A stretch of 64,000 nucleotides of DNA. Origin: Lagopus muta. Lineage: Eukaryota; Chordata; Aves; Galliformes; Phasianidae. The position numbers and the translations under genes were made by a program. The DNA is taken from contig NC_064433.1 of assembly GCF_023343835.1 (NCBI RefSeq), positions 75,806,823-75,870,822 on the forward strand. Reading direction: 5' to 3'. The notes beneath the pieces are model-generated. The model was not told where the DNA came from, made no database searches, and saw only the letters and a program-made list of their open reading frames with translations. This document shows positions 11,841-23,400 of the stretch, piece by piece. Numbering within the stretch: the stretch's first letter is position 1; every line of letters starts with the position of its first letter.

Positions 11841-14150
11841 TAATTAAGTAACATGGCATTTTTGTTTTCTTAAGATACAGCCAGATGAGACAGGTATCCC
11901 TAGACTATCCCAGTAACAAATTATAAATATGGTCCAACAGCTCAAGGTGCAACAAAACTACAATGTTGTTTGAAAACCATTCCCATTCTTCTCTTACACC
12001 CAACCCACTAGTCACTGTATCCACTTCTCCAGACACAGCCCCACTTATGTGAACGTACATATGATTAATTTGTCTAGGGAACAGGTATGGCTGAAAACTA
12101 GCTTGCTGAAACAGTGTTTCTTCTGATTTGGGACATACCACCCCGCACAAAGGAAAAACTTAAGACAAGTACAGAAATGGACTGTCTGTGCAGGCCAGCT
12201 CTGTCTTCAGCAGTACCAGCCTGCAGTATTTGTGGATCTACTCCAGTAATTCTATTGTGATAAAAGCAATACTTAAAAGAATCAGTCCAAATAAAGCATG
12301 GAATATTAAGAAAGATAAGTTGTGTCATTCCAGAGATAATCTCAAGCATCAACTTGAGAAACTGTACTTCTCAATGACCTTCATAACATATTTGAGTTCT
12401 GTGAAACAAATATCTGAGTAAAAGACCCAAAAGCAACCATTATTTTATCTTAAACCACATTCAAGATTCTGCACCTTGGAATCTTTCTCGTCAAGAGTCT
12501 GTCATTACTATTCTTATGCCATTTTCCCCCAGAAGTTCCATGGTATAGGAACATTAAAACACCACAGTAATAATCTGAAGTAATTTAAAACTATCACCAA
12601 AGTTTAAAAAAAAAAAAAAAAAATGTAACAGGAAACAAGAGAGAAAAGAAATTTGTAACATCCACTATCAACAGTAAATTCTCATGCTCACTAATACATC
12701 CCACGGTCACTCAAGGGGCAAGAACAATGAGCTGATACTCCAGCTTAGAGATAATAGACTTGCCAAATACTCGAATTTGAATAGTCCAGACCAGGATTTA
12801 GAAAAACTCTGCAAGGTAACTGTACAGACTGGCTGGCTGCCTTTTGGTCTGTGAACTAAGAGTCCTATATTTGCCAGGGACCCTTGGCATCCAGCAGCCT
12901 TAATAAAGAAGATCCTCTGTATTCATTACAAGACAGCCCAACTTCTCCATAGTGAGAAAAATCTATCAAGTCCAAAAGTTTTCACTTGTATCAGCAATAG
13001 TATAGCAGATTTATCATGGCCCTAGCCCAGTTAAAAAAACACCTCTTTTCACTTCACCCCCTTCTTCTCATCTCATTCCTTCCCCATCATACTGCCCACC
13101 TCCTGGAGAAGGAAACATAGAATGTCTTCCACCTTCACAGACAGATGGGCAAACAAGTGAATAGTCCACTGTTTGGAAACAGATAGTGGGATATAGTCTA
13201 AGAGAAACAGGTCTGCTCCAAGTAATAGGAAACAAGAAAAAAAAATCTTTCCTGCCATCCATCCCCCATGCATTCAAAAAGTTATTTTGTGTTGATTCTT
13301 TGTAGCAGACCTACAGAGCTCTGCTCTTAAGGTTAGAAAGTAACAGGAGTATAACTTCAGGTTGAATTAAAAGCAAAACAAAAATTGGTTCACTTAGTCC
13401 ACAAAATACCTACTTGAGCTGCACTGTTGCACTCTTTCCCTCATTCTAAACAAAATAAAGTAAAATTCTGCACAAGATAAAAGATTACTTGGGAGAATAG
13501 GGTTGGTTTTCACTGTTTTTTCCTTGTGTGTGTGTGCGTGTGTGTGTGGAGGGGAAGGGGGGGGGGAAAGAGGGTTGTTTGTTTTAAAATCCTTTCCAGG
13601 AGCATGCCACCAAAATTGAAGTGTTATAACTTCTGATTAAAAAACACTAGGAAAACACTATTTCCTCATCTTTTCATAAACGCATTATAACAACCCACAT
13701 GTAATACCATGGATGTTTTTTGCTTATTATTGCTAATTTTGTTTTACTCCAAAGCACTTTCCGTAGTTTACAATAGAATTTATATCCTTACTACAAAAAG
13801 TTCTGTTCCTCCCTTTAACTGTCCCCCCAGATCAACTCTATAAAACAGGCAGAAACCTATTTTTTCCACGAGAAGTGTTAGCAGTTCTCTGCTGATGCAC
13901 CAGCAGCAAAGTTCCCAAAGTCCTGCGCAGGCACGGGAAGGGGAAAGGAACCAATTGCCTCCATTGAGAATTTTCTGATCACTTCCTTCGTACGTTCACA
14001 TCTGCTCTGTTGCACGTGACCAACTTCGAACTCTTTCTTTTACTCTTTTTTTTCCAGCAGGCACTCACTCCCCACTACCCCGCGGGAAAGAGATCGGGAA
14101 ATAGCATGTCCTGACCTGAGAAAGGGAAGAGCAGCTGCTGTTACGCTGAG
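11841..14150. other. Non-coding stretch with microsatellites
   Basis: There is no supported exon. The stretch contains an A run at 12605-12622 and a GT repeat with one C interruption at 13525-13548, followed by a G-rich tract. Confidence 0.45.
13525..13548 (+). repeat. (GT)n microsatellite
   Basis: Eleven to twelve TG units with a single GC interruption. Confidence 0.9.
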
Positions 14151-14320
14151 GCAGTGAGGACCAACTTCAAATCCTCCTTCTGCTCCAGGACTTCATGCCA
14201 AAACAGCAGATAAAACTGATTACTACATGCCTCTCTCCCTTGCTCGATCCCCACCCCTGGGTCCCCAGGGCTTTAGACAGGGAAGCGGATCAGCTTCTCA
14301 CTCAGCATTGTTACCAGCGA

Positions 14321-14364
14321 GCCAGAGAGAAAGAAAGAAAGAACGAAAGAAAGAAAGAAAGAAA
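14321..14364 (+). repeat. (GAAA)n microsatellite at CpG-island edge
   Basis: Tandem GAAA units with one GAAC variant, just outside the GC-rich block. Confidence 0.9.
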
Positions 14365-14369
14365 GTTAG

Positions 14370-15430
14370 TTAGTTGCCGTGGTGGCTCCCCTCGGGGCGG
14401 CTCCAGAGCGTATTCTCGGGACTCTCCTTTCCCGAAGTCCCCAGGAAGGCAGGAAGTGGAGACGGGCTGAACAATGCCGGGCCTGGCCGGCCGGGCCGCA
14501 GTTAAGCAGGAGCACACAAAGCGGCGCCGGCCGAGTGCCACCGACCTACCTGAAGAGCGCGGAGCGGCGAGCAGGACGGCGAGACTGCGCGGCGGCGGGG
14601 GGAGGCAGCGTTCGGGCCGGAGTTTGATCGGAAAAGCGAGGGTTTTTATTTTCCCTGGAGTTTGAAAGGAGTGAGTGAGGAACGCGTGGAATGAGAGTTG
14701 GTATGAAATGAACGCGACTGAGGGAGGGCACTCCCGTCTAATGTAGAGGATGGAAGAGGGTTAGGGAGGGGACTGGCCGGGGGCAGAAGGGGGAGGCGAG
14801 AGAAAGGCCGAGGCGGGGTTGTGAGCAAAATCCAGAGGGGATCGGCCCTCTCCGGCTGGGGGACGTGCGCGCTCAGGGAGGGGAGGGGGGATCGTGGGGC
14901 AGCGGCCGGAAGAAAAGCCCGCAGGGGCGGGCTGTCCCACAATCGGGAGCGGAGGAAGGAAACTCCAGGCGGCCGCGAGGGAAAAGCCGGGAGCAGAGCC
15001 GAGCGGGCTCGGCTGTCGGGAGCGGAGGGGACACGGCCACCTCCAGAAAGCAGTGCGGCGGAGAGGGTCGGCAAAAGAAGTTGCGGTCGCTGTTCAGGAC
15101 GGCTCGGCTCCAAACGGCGGACAAGCCGCGGAAACGCCGCCGCTTGCCTGTTGTTTTCCCGGGCGTGGGGGTACGCGGACGAGAAACCAGCGCCCGCGCC
15201 GGAAGCCCCGGGGCTACAGAGCGTTCAGTCGCAGCCCGGGCGGTCATCTAGCAGCTGCCAGCCCCCGTGCAGTCCCCTTCGGCTGCCGGGTCAAGCGCTC
15301 TTGAGAGCCACGCTTCGGCCCTTCAGCGCGGTGATCGCAGGCCAGCACAGCCCCACGTCTAGCCCCTTGCAGCCAGGCCTGACTCGGAGCTACTTCAGGA
15401 ATGCGGCTTTCACCCCGCGTAGCTAAACGG
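14370..15430. promoter_or_regulatory. Orphan CpG island, likely promoter
   Basis: About 1 kb of GC-rich, CpG-dense DNA stands in AT-rich surroundings, the usual mark of a constitutive vertebrate promoter. On the minus strand a plausible splice donor (CTTCAG/GTAGGT, donor G at about 14550) would end a non-coding first exon read leftward. By known synteny TEAD4 lies beyond TULP3 in the same orientation, and TEAD genes have a non-coding first exon with a long first intron, so this could be the TEAD4 promoter. No TEAD4 coding sequence is visible, so that identity is inference. The open frames inside the island are GC-driven and not believed. Confidence 0.7.
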
Positions 15431-16657
15431 CTGCAACACAAGCCAGCCCCAGCACCACAGAATTGCGTGTTTAGAGACAGTTTAACTGTTTCGAGAGCAT
15501 CCGAGATAGGAAACTACTCGCGTAACACCAATGGGATGTCCTCTCTGGCTTTTCTCAAAACACTCTTCTAGGTAGTTGACTTTACAATGACTCCCACTGT
15601 TCCATGGGGGTTCTGTGCATCCCTTCTCCCTTTCTGCCTTCTCTTCCCAGTCTTCCCTCATCTGCAGAGCACTTTCCATGACCAACCCATCGCTGCACTG
15701 AAAATATACATTCACACCTAACTGGCACAACAGGCAAAGTAGGCAGTCCCAGCTCCGTAGCAGTCATTTGTCCTGTCATGCCTGCCAGACTTGCCTTGGG
15801 GCAGGTTTGAATTAGATCTGACAGCTGGTCTAGTTCACTACACAGTTTCTCTTTTCCTATCTCATCAATCAACTTCATCTCTTAAGCTAGCCTCCTAACA
15901 CATCTATTTCTGAATCTTCAACCCTCCTTACTAGCCCACCGTGCTCACAGCGATCCAGAGGAGAGCCACTGAGTTGGTTTCCTGAATACCTATTTTATCA
16001 TCTCTCCATTCTTTGCCAACACTGCTCATCTCTTCTTCGCAGCAGCAGATACACAGCACATCGTCACCATTAAGTCCCAAAGGTCCTTCTTGGTCTTTTA
16101 CAAACGTTCCTTTCTCAATGGTCATTTCTGATCAGTGGATCAGTCTTCCACCATGCTGATCTTCTTTCTCCTGATTTTACATTTGGACACGGATCATTGT
16201 TAACACTTGAGAAAGCAGGATCATAGTCAAAAACAAGCCGAGGGAATTTACCTAATTCTCCTTCAAGCAGTATTACAGTGGCAGCACTTTTTCTCTGCCT
16301 GGTTGTTTCTATCTCATTTTTAATTATTTGAATTAACTTAAAACAAAACAAAACAATTTACTTCATTTATTTGCGCAGAAATATCCCTCCCAACTTCAAA
16401 CTCCGTTATGCATCTCGTGAGACCTAAAGAAAATTTTCTTTGGACTATTGAGATAAAGCGCTATCATACTAATTGGTTTGCCCAGCTCCTTCCTAATGTG
16501 CTCCTACTTGTCTGCCTCTGTTGTTTCTTGTGTCCTAAGTTTTATTTAGAACATTTTAAGGAAGAATTCATCATTGTGTGCCAGATGAGCCCCACATCTT
16601 ATTCAGTGGGGCTGCTCTCCAGCATCTCATTCTCCAGTCGGTGTGGAAAAAGGCATA
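15431..16657. other. Non-coding stretch, nothing recognised
   Basis: No splice-bounded exon or named repeat could be supported between the CpG island and the retroviral remnant. Confidence 0.4.
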
Positions 16658-17457
16658 CACCAGCCCAAGGAAAAAACTGAATGATGCAATGGACTGTTAA
16701 AGACTGTTCTAAGAGCAGTGGATGCAGGGACACTTTAAGAGCACTGAGATATACATGTAGTAAATCAATTGAATCAAGTGAATTTAGTGAATCAAGACAA
16801 TGCGCAGAGGCGAAGGCCATTTAAATGGCCTTCCAATGTTGCTGCCTGGCGTGTCATGTAGCTGCTCCTATATCTGAGTTGGGCCACTGAAGAACATCAA
16901 AATATAAAGCAGGTGGATCAGGCTATTAAAATTGAAGTGGTTCAGGAAGATCTCCACTGGCAACATAAGGGTGAATTTTTTATAGCTTGATCGGTCCACC
17001 ATACGTCAGGCCACCTAGCAAAAGATGCAACATACAATGGGCTCAAACATGCAAATGTTCGAGTGGAAGACTTGACCACGGACACTACTACACAGGTTAT
17101 CCACAAATGCACAATGTGCTTCAATCAAGGAAGCCAAGTGGATAAAGCCTCTCTGGTATGTAGAACAATGGTTGAAATATAAATATGGGGTGAGCTGATG
17201 GATATCACACTTCCAACAAATCTGATACAGTAAGCACCACATGCTTACAGTGGTGGAGGTAACCACCAGGTGGCTAGAAGCAAATCCTACACCCCATGCC
17301 ACTATCCAAAACACTATCCTGGGCCTTGAGAAGCAAGACTTACAGCTAAAGGCACCCAAGAAAGAACTGACTTAGACAACTGGACTCATTTATGAAAAAA
17401 GATTCATGATACCTGGGCCAAAGAGCACGGCACTGAGTGGGTAAATCACATCTCCCG

Positions 17458-18041
17458 TGTCATGGCTTTATGATTTTTTGTTATCAGTATTCCGCAGTAC
17501 AACATCATGTAGTGCACTAGGATTTAAGAGTTAACGCTCCAGTTCGAGGTACCTGTCCCAGAAGAGGAGAACTTCTCTTTACACTGAGGCAGTGTAAAGA
17601 GAACTTCTCTCCCAGAAGAGAGCAACTTCTCTTTACCCTGAGGGCTATTGCTGTTCTGTTACCGTTTCTGCTCAGAGGGAAAGACAAAAGCTGTCTGTAA
17701 GTCACTTGACCTCCCCTTTTGATCTTCTGGCTCATTTCTGCTCCCAGCCGTATTATATCATCTTGCTTAGAGTAAGGCCTTTGGCTTTTCGGACTCTCTC
17801 TCAATTTATTTGGTTTGTTAACTTCAATTGTATTATATTGTATTATAGTGTGCTATCTTGCATTCTGATATCTTCTTTAGTAAATGAGCGTCTTTCTCCT
17901 CAGGTTGTTGCTGCTGCCTTTTTTTTTAGGCCCATCTCTCTACCCTTTTCCCTTTTCCCTTCCCTGTGGCATGGGTCCCCCTGCCTCACTACTCATGGAA
18001 CTGGGCCAAACCAGCCCGTAAACCGTTGACATCCTATCACA
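17458..18041 (+). mobile_element. Solo LTR, about 584 bp
   Basis: The element starts TGTCATGG and ends CTATCACA, the TG...CA ends of an LTR. Inside are an AT-rich TATA-like area near 17830, an AGTAAA candidate poly(A) signal near 17877 and a perfect 14-bp-arm hairpin at 17573-17603. It sits within integrase-derived sequence. I see no matching target-site duplication, so either recombination or decay has removed it. Confidence 0.65.
17573..17603. repeat. Perfect inverted repeat in the LTR
   Basis: Two perfect 14-base arms (TTCTCTTTACACTG and its reverse complement) are separated by AGG. A third related TTCTCTTTACCCTG block follows at about 17627. Confidence 0.95.
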
Positions 18042-18420
18042 CCAGCCCATGGAAAAAACTGAATGATACAATGGACTGTGAAAGACTACTCTGGGAGCAA
18101 TGGGTACTGGGACACTTTGAGAGCGTTAAGGTACACATTTAGCAAAGGCCACTTTGTTAGTTAACACTAGAGGATCTGCCAATTGAGCTGGCACTGCCTA
18201 ATGAGAACCCCTATGTGCTGTAGAAACAGATAAAGTTCCCCCAGTGCACATGATAAAGAGCATGCTGGGGAAAATAATCCGAGTTATTCCTGTTTTGGGC
18301 AAGCCTATCCGTGGGACTACTTTGCTCAAGGACTGGGGTGGATGCTGTGGGTAACATGGTAGCATGGGGAATTCTGATGTGTACCTCGGGGGGATTTGAT
18401 TCTGGGGGGAGAACACACAG

Positions 18421-18960
18421 TGGTAGTGCCTCCTATTTATTTCCATGGAAACCACAACAGATATGGAGAGCGCAACGTGTGACAGAGCTACAGAACAGTA
18501 TTTTTCAACATAGTCACCACCATTAGCTATGCATCTTTGCCAGCCACAAACAAGAGTGCTGCACTTGTAAAAATCTGCACCAGCAGAGGTGATCCAGTGT
18601 TGCCGTCACCGCTGAAATGCACCGCCCCCCCCTTCACTGCACTAACATCCACTATCTGTTATTTATAAATGCTCAGGAAGCGTCAATGAATGTCATCGGA
18701 TGCAATTTCTTCTGCACGGAGAAATTCAATTCCACGTCTTTGCTTCACACGCGCTTGCATGTCTGATGCCATTTTGCCAGACTGCCCCTAAGCTGTCATC
18801 TGTCACACAGCAACAAAATGAAACGGAATATTAGCGGGAAGGTTCAGCCTCTACTGCCATGCCACCAACATCTGCCTTAGACATTATGGGCAGATAAAAT
18901 AGGGGGCACTACTTTTGAAGACGCCTTCATGTGTTAATTGCTATATAATACCGTATGTCA
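18421..18960 (-). mobile_element. Galluhop-type mariner deletion derivative
   Basis: This copy is uninterrupted and matches both halves of the element at 3776-5530, with the same internal deletion. It begins with the terminal block TGCCTCCTATTTATTTCCA and ends in a related complement near 18930. The remaining N- and C-terminal transposase frames contain stops. Confidence 0.75.
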
Positions 18961-19233
18961 TCACCAGTGTGGTTGCTGTCTCAATATTACTCCAGTAAGT
19001 TACACAGATTAACAAAGGATGAACCTTGATGGAACCGAGCAAGGGTGGTGGTGATTAACCAGGGTACTTTGGCAAGTGCGGGACCGGAAAGCATGATGTA
19101 AACGGTATGGAATAAGCGTGGATATTGTCCTGGTTTCGGCTGTGATAGTCACCTGCCATTACTCAGGTGACTGGCTGGGCATCAGTCAGCAGGTGGTGAG
19201 CAACTGCACTGCACATCATTTCCTAGACACACA

Positions 19234-19385
19234 CACACAGGCTGCTCCAAAAGTAATGCCTCCTATCTTGTTACATTGGCCCACAGCATCAGTCTGTAGT
19301 TCTCCAGTCCCTCAGAAGTGGATTTGGTCCGTGTTTTGTACCAGATCATTGCGTAAGACAAACCAGAGATCACACATGCAGTAGG
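19234..19385 (+). mobile_element. Galluhop terminal fragment
   Basis: Starts with the mariner end GGCTGCTCCAAAAGTAATGC, which is the best-preserved terminus in the window, and then diverges. Confidence 0.55.
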
Positions 19386-20400
19386 CAAATCCTAAATTCC
19401 AAAACAGAGGATTCAACTTCACGCAGTTTCCCTCAGCATCTCTAGCGGAGCTTCTTGTGATACAGCTGTGGGTGAAAAGCCTGAAGTACATGCTTGGCCT
19501 CTCTATTCCTTTTAATTTCTTACAGCTTTAACCACTCCGTAGAAATCCATCTTATTGCAACTGTGACTCCACCAAGCCCTCTACGTACATATTAATAGGA
19601 CTATGGAACCCAAAGAGTTACAGCTCCTCTCCATTCCAGCCTGGGAATGGAAGGAGAGCTGAGAAGGAAAAATGAACCAAGATTTCATGCTGCAATCCAC
19701 TTAACCATTTTTTTTCTGTTTAGCTTGAGTGGTCACTCAGTCACATATAGATGATTCTTCAGATTTCCGCCTTGGCAACTTTCAAGGCCAATGTGTCTTT
19801 GGATTAAAAGAAAATGGTAGTTTGGGCTCTCATCTAGAGGAATACAGGGCAGGTGGAACATATGGACAACGCTAAGCTAAATCATTTGCCAACTCAAATA
19901 TTCCCCTAACAACGGTACAAGAAGTAAGTTACCATTGTAATAAAGAGCTAGTAATTTAAGGCATGTACACGGCTTAAAGCCATTAAACCTACACAGAAGA
20001 TGCTAATAAGATGAGAACAAAGTAAAAGTAAGTAAGGACAGAGAAGGAGGAAGTGCTCAGAGCCTTTCCTACTGGACATAATTGAGGAGTGTACCCATTT
20101 CCTCTCATACCTCGATTAGCCAGGGCTGTTCAGGGCCTATCTAGGTGCTAACCCCTCTCCAGGGACTCCACTCTAGCACCAGATTAGAGAGGTTCTATCT
20201 TGACGCACAGAAATAGTCCATTGCAGCTCAAACAGGCAGCTCATAGCAGCCAACCGGCCCGTTTCCCAGCTTAGCAGGAGTCAGTACTCCCACGAATGAA
20301 GGAATTGTCTAAAAAGACTGTCTGCTTTTCATTACGTTAATAGATCTCAGGAGTGCTTTCTGTAAAATCCAAATAAGCCAAAATCAGTCTTCCGGACAGT
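19386..20400. other. Sequence downstream of the FOXM1-like fragment
   Basis: On the minus strand this would be the 3' untranslated flank of the FOXM1-like piece. A short A8 run on that strand (19709-19716 as T8) is too weak to call a retrocopy tail, and no AATAAA precedes it. Nothing else is recognised. Confidence 0.35.
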
Positions 20401-20631
20401 TTACTTCAGTTCAGGTATAAGCTGAGACCAACTAATGTCTGTTCCTAAGTTTTCATCCTCAAGACCAGGAAAGCTGATATCTAAAAGGATTTTGCTCAAA
20501 CTGTCATTCATGGTGTCCAAAATCAGGCCCTCCATGAGCGATCGGTTTTCAGTAAAACTAGAGGCTGGTAGTTCAAGGGGCAACTGCTTACTAGATTTGT
20601 GAATAAAAGATGGAGAGCTCGTGATCCAGGT
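20401..20631 (-). pseudogene. FOXM1-like fragment: Displaced FOXM1 C-terminal fragment
   Basis: The minus-strand frame ends in TAA at 20403-20401. Its last roughly 50 codons match the conserved extreme C-terminus of FOXM1, the end of the transactivation domain, including MNDSLSKILLDISFPGLE and the terminal SQLIPEL. The frame is open back to 20631, but recognisable CR1 sequence starts near 20613, so the upstream part of the gene is lost or replaced. The body of FOXM1 begins on the plus strand at 61990 and continues past the window, so this is a second, inverted piece. There is no frameshift or stop within the matching part, which suggests a young duplicate or lingering constraint. It lacks the forkhead domain. 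The homology call is from recognition of the family, not a search. Confidence 0.8.
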
Positions 20632-20965
20632 CTATAAATATCTAAGGTGTGATGAGGGGCAGAATGGGGAGGCTGGACTCTTCAGTGGTGAGTGGAGACA
20701 GGACAAGGGGAAATGGCTGGAAACTGCAGCATAGGAAGTTCCGCACAAACATGCGCAAGAACTTCTTTACAGTGAGGTGATGGAGCACTGGAACAGGCTG
20801 CCCAGGGAGGTGGTGGAGTCTCCTTCTCTGGAGATGTTCAAGACCTGCCTGGATGCCTACCTGTGCGACCTGGTGTAGGGAACCTGCTTTGGCAGGGGGG
20901 TTGGACTCGATGATCTCTGGAGGTCCCTTCCAACCCCTACAATTCTGTGATTCTGTGATTCCACT
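20613..20965 (+). mobile_element. CR1 LINE 3' end
   Basis: A well-preserved 3' terminal CR1 ending in two ATTCTGTG units near 20940-20956. It is almost identical in subfamily to the copy at 38641-38890. It abuts the FOXM1-like fragment and probably truncated it. Confidence 0.92.
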
Positions 20966-23368
20966 TAATCATATATGGCAACTGACTCAAGGATAACTGA
21001 GGTATTTTTTCGCTTATTTGTGGCTGCGTTTTTTTAATTTATTTTTTATTTTTGTTGTTGTTGTTGTTGTTGCTGACATTGAAGCAAATAACTTCGCTTA
21101 GGTCAGAGAGCAGAGGGAGCTGGATACCTTGATAAGACCAATTCCCCTCTCCTCTACATTTCTTTTCCAAATGATTTTGATATCTAACTTTTAAAACAAA
21201 GTCACATTTCACAGTGAAGTACTATTACTTTCCCCTTAATGAAGGGCTCTATTCAATGAAGTACAAAAGGTGAATCCTCTGTTTTCTTCATCATTTATTT
21301 TGATTTGTTGCAGATGGTGCAATGGCTTCTCTCCTTTGAAAATGTTAATTAAGAAATGATCACCCATTCCCATCCTCTAGAATATGTTCACCTGTTTATG
21401 TATTTTCAGTTTAAATATTTACAGAGTAGGTTACAGTTATAACAACATTTACCTTAATTGTTTTGGTGAAGTTAGTTTGCTTCTGAATTTGCTTTCAGCA
21501 AAGAATAATTCCACACAAAACATGTTACGACCAGAATTCAGCAGACCATGAAGTTCAAGAGATCAAGAGTTCAAGACTAACAGTGGTTACAGTAATCAGC
21601 TCTTGATTTGCAAACCAGGGGAACGGTTTTTCTTGCCTTCTTTAACAGGGGTAAGATACTAATTTCAGTGGTAACTGATAGATTTACAGATATCAGAATG
21701 TAGAGCAGCACAGTAAGTATAAAGCAGATATTTTGCTGACAGTAACAAAAAATCACCATTTCAACTTGGTGTTCCCCCTAACCATCTTAGCTCTTAATTC
21801 AGAAATACACCGTACTGTACTTCAGTAGCAGAACAGGTTGAGATGGAGGATAGGAAAATGTATAACAAACTGTCTCAAAACCACTATCTTGAGACTGAGG
21901 TAAGCATTAAAAACATGAAACTAAGAACTGCAAGAAGCTCAAAAAAATAATCAAATGGGAACCACAAACTATACCAGAAACCTTGCTTTGGGAAAAAAAA
22001 CAAAGACATTAATAGACAATAACCTTACATTTATTCCTAGGCTTCTAAGTGTATGAAGAAAACATCACAACAGAACAGAACTGAGAATAACAAAGGAAAA
22101 GGTGTATAAAAGAAGAGAGCAAGATACGAGCAGACAGGAAGAAACAGAGGAAGTAACTAGTACAGGAGGAACAAGTAACAGCCACAAGTGACAAAATCGT
22201 AGCAGAAAGAAAACAAAAAATCTCGTTTAGAATTATTGAGTTTTCCAATATATAAATTATTTATTTGCATTGAGATATAAAAATTATAAATACAATTGAT
22301 GTAAAACAGTATCTGATAAAAAAGCACTTATGCAGTTAATCTGTCCACAGAAGTTGACCAAGACTCGGAGACTTTGGCCCAGTGAAGATGATCTGACATC
22401 AACTTGAAGATCCACTGCTAATTAGCGTAATTGTCAAGCAACACTACCATGACTTTTTGAGAACAGAGTAAAATCATCTTGAATTGGAAATCAGTATTCA
22501 ACCTTCAACACCTTCAAGTCACATCAAACTAACACAGCGCAGTTTCTTTCATATTGTCCTAATTGGAAAAAAAATAATCAGATTACTATCAGACTTCTTA
22601 GTATTTCTGGATGAGTAAAAGTAAGGCAGAACCACCAGTCAAAGAACTCAGCCGAACATAACTTGAAAACACTGCCAGATCTTGTCCCTGGCCTGATGAG
22701 CAGGAAGTACATGAAGGCACCAAGGATATTCATGGTATCAGTTCTCTTCACTGACTGATGTGCTGATGAGATCTCTCTGAATACAATGGCTCTCCAGCTA
22801 GCACAGAATGGGTTTTTAAGATTGGACTTACAGCATTTTGTAGAGTTGGTCCTCCCAGCAACAGTTTATAATTTACAACTAAATACAAAGTTTACAAATG
22901 ATTACTGTTATTTGTTGTTTTTTTGTTTGTTTGTTTGTTTGTTTTCCTGGGCAATTAAACCCCGTTAAGTCATTTTCTGTTTCTATTTTGAAAGAGCAAG
23001 TGATAACTACCTTCAAAGACTCTGGAGACCAAAAACAGTAAGCCTGCTTCTTAGGAGCATGAAATAGAGCGCGTCTGCTGATAATAGTAACATGTAAAAC
23101 TGAAGAAAGCTATTTCTTGTCTTAATGGAAGATACAGTTTTCCAGACTCATCGTGGATATGCATAGTAGCCATGGCAGTGGCAAGTTATTAGCTGTTCTG
23201 CTTTAGTGCACAGCAGATGTGTGCACTGAGGCTCGCATGTCAGCGTGTAGCGATTCACTGATAAATCAAAGCCGTATGAATCAACGTTGTAACCTACAGT
23301 CTCCAAATTGTACAATCTAGCATTTAAATGGGAACATGGGAAAGAAACATTATACAGCCCCGTGATAC

Positions 23369-23400
<32 letters not shown>

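Larger units (their letters stand above)
16658..18420 (+). mobile_element. Endogenous retrovirus pol remnant interrupted by an LTR
   Basis: Frame-broken retroviral integrase remains lie in two halves either side of an LTR. The left half has a zinc-binding site (H-x3-H at 17000-17014 and C-x2-C at 17108-17119) followed by the start of the catalytic core. The right half, after 18041, carries the end of the core and a C-terminal DNA-binding-domain-like region ending near 18420. An in-frame stop lies just upstream of the histidines (16988-16990), and several others follow. A block of about 105 bp at 16658-16765 repeats the sequence just after the LTR (18040-18148) out of order. No functional protein can be made. 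Confidence 0.7.

Noticed and set aside
1-14150. TEAD4 coding exons
   Set aside because: I looked for the conserved TEA-domain and YAP-binding segments on the minus strand by eye and saw none. If TEAD4 starts at the CpG island, its coding part is outside.
14821-15426. Several overlapping open frames of 120-200 codons on both strands of the CpG island
   Set aside because: GC-rich sequence has few stops. The predicted peptides are low-complexity Arg/Ala/Gly/Pro with no family resemblance.
19709-19716. Retrocopy poly(A) tail for the FOXM1 fragment
   Set aside because: Only eight A on the minus strand and no preceding poly(A) signal.
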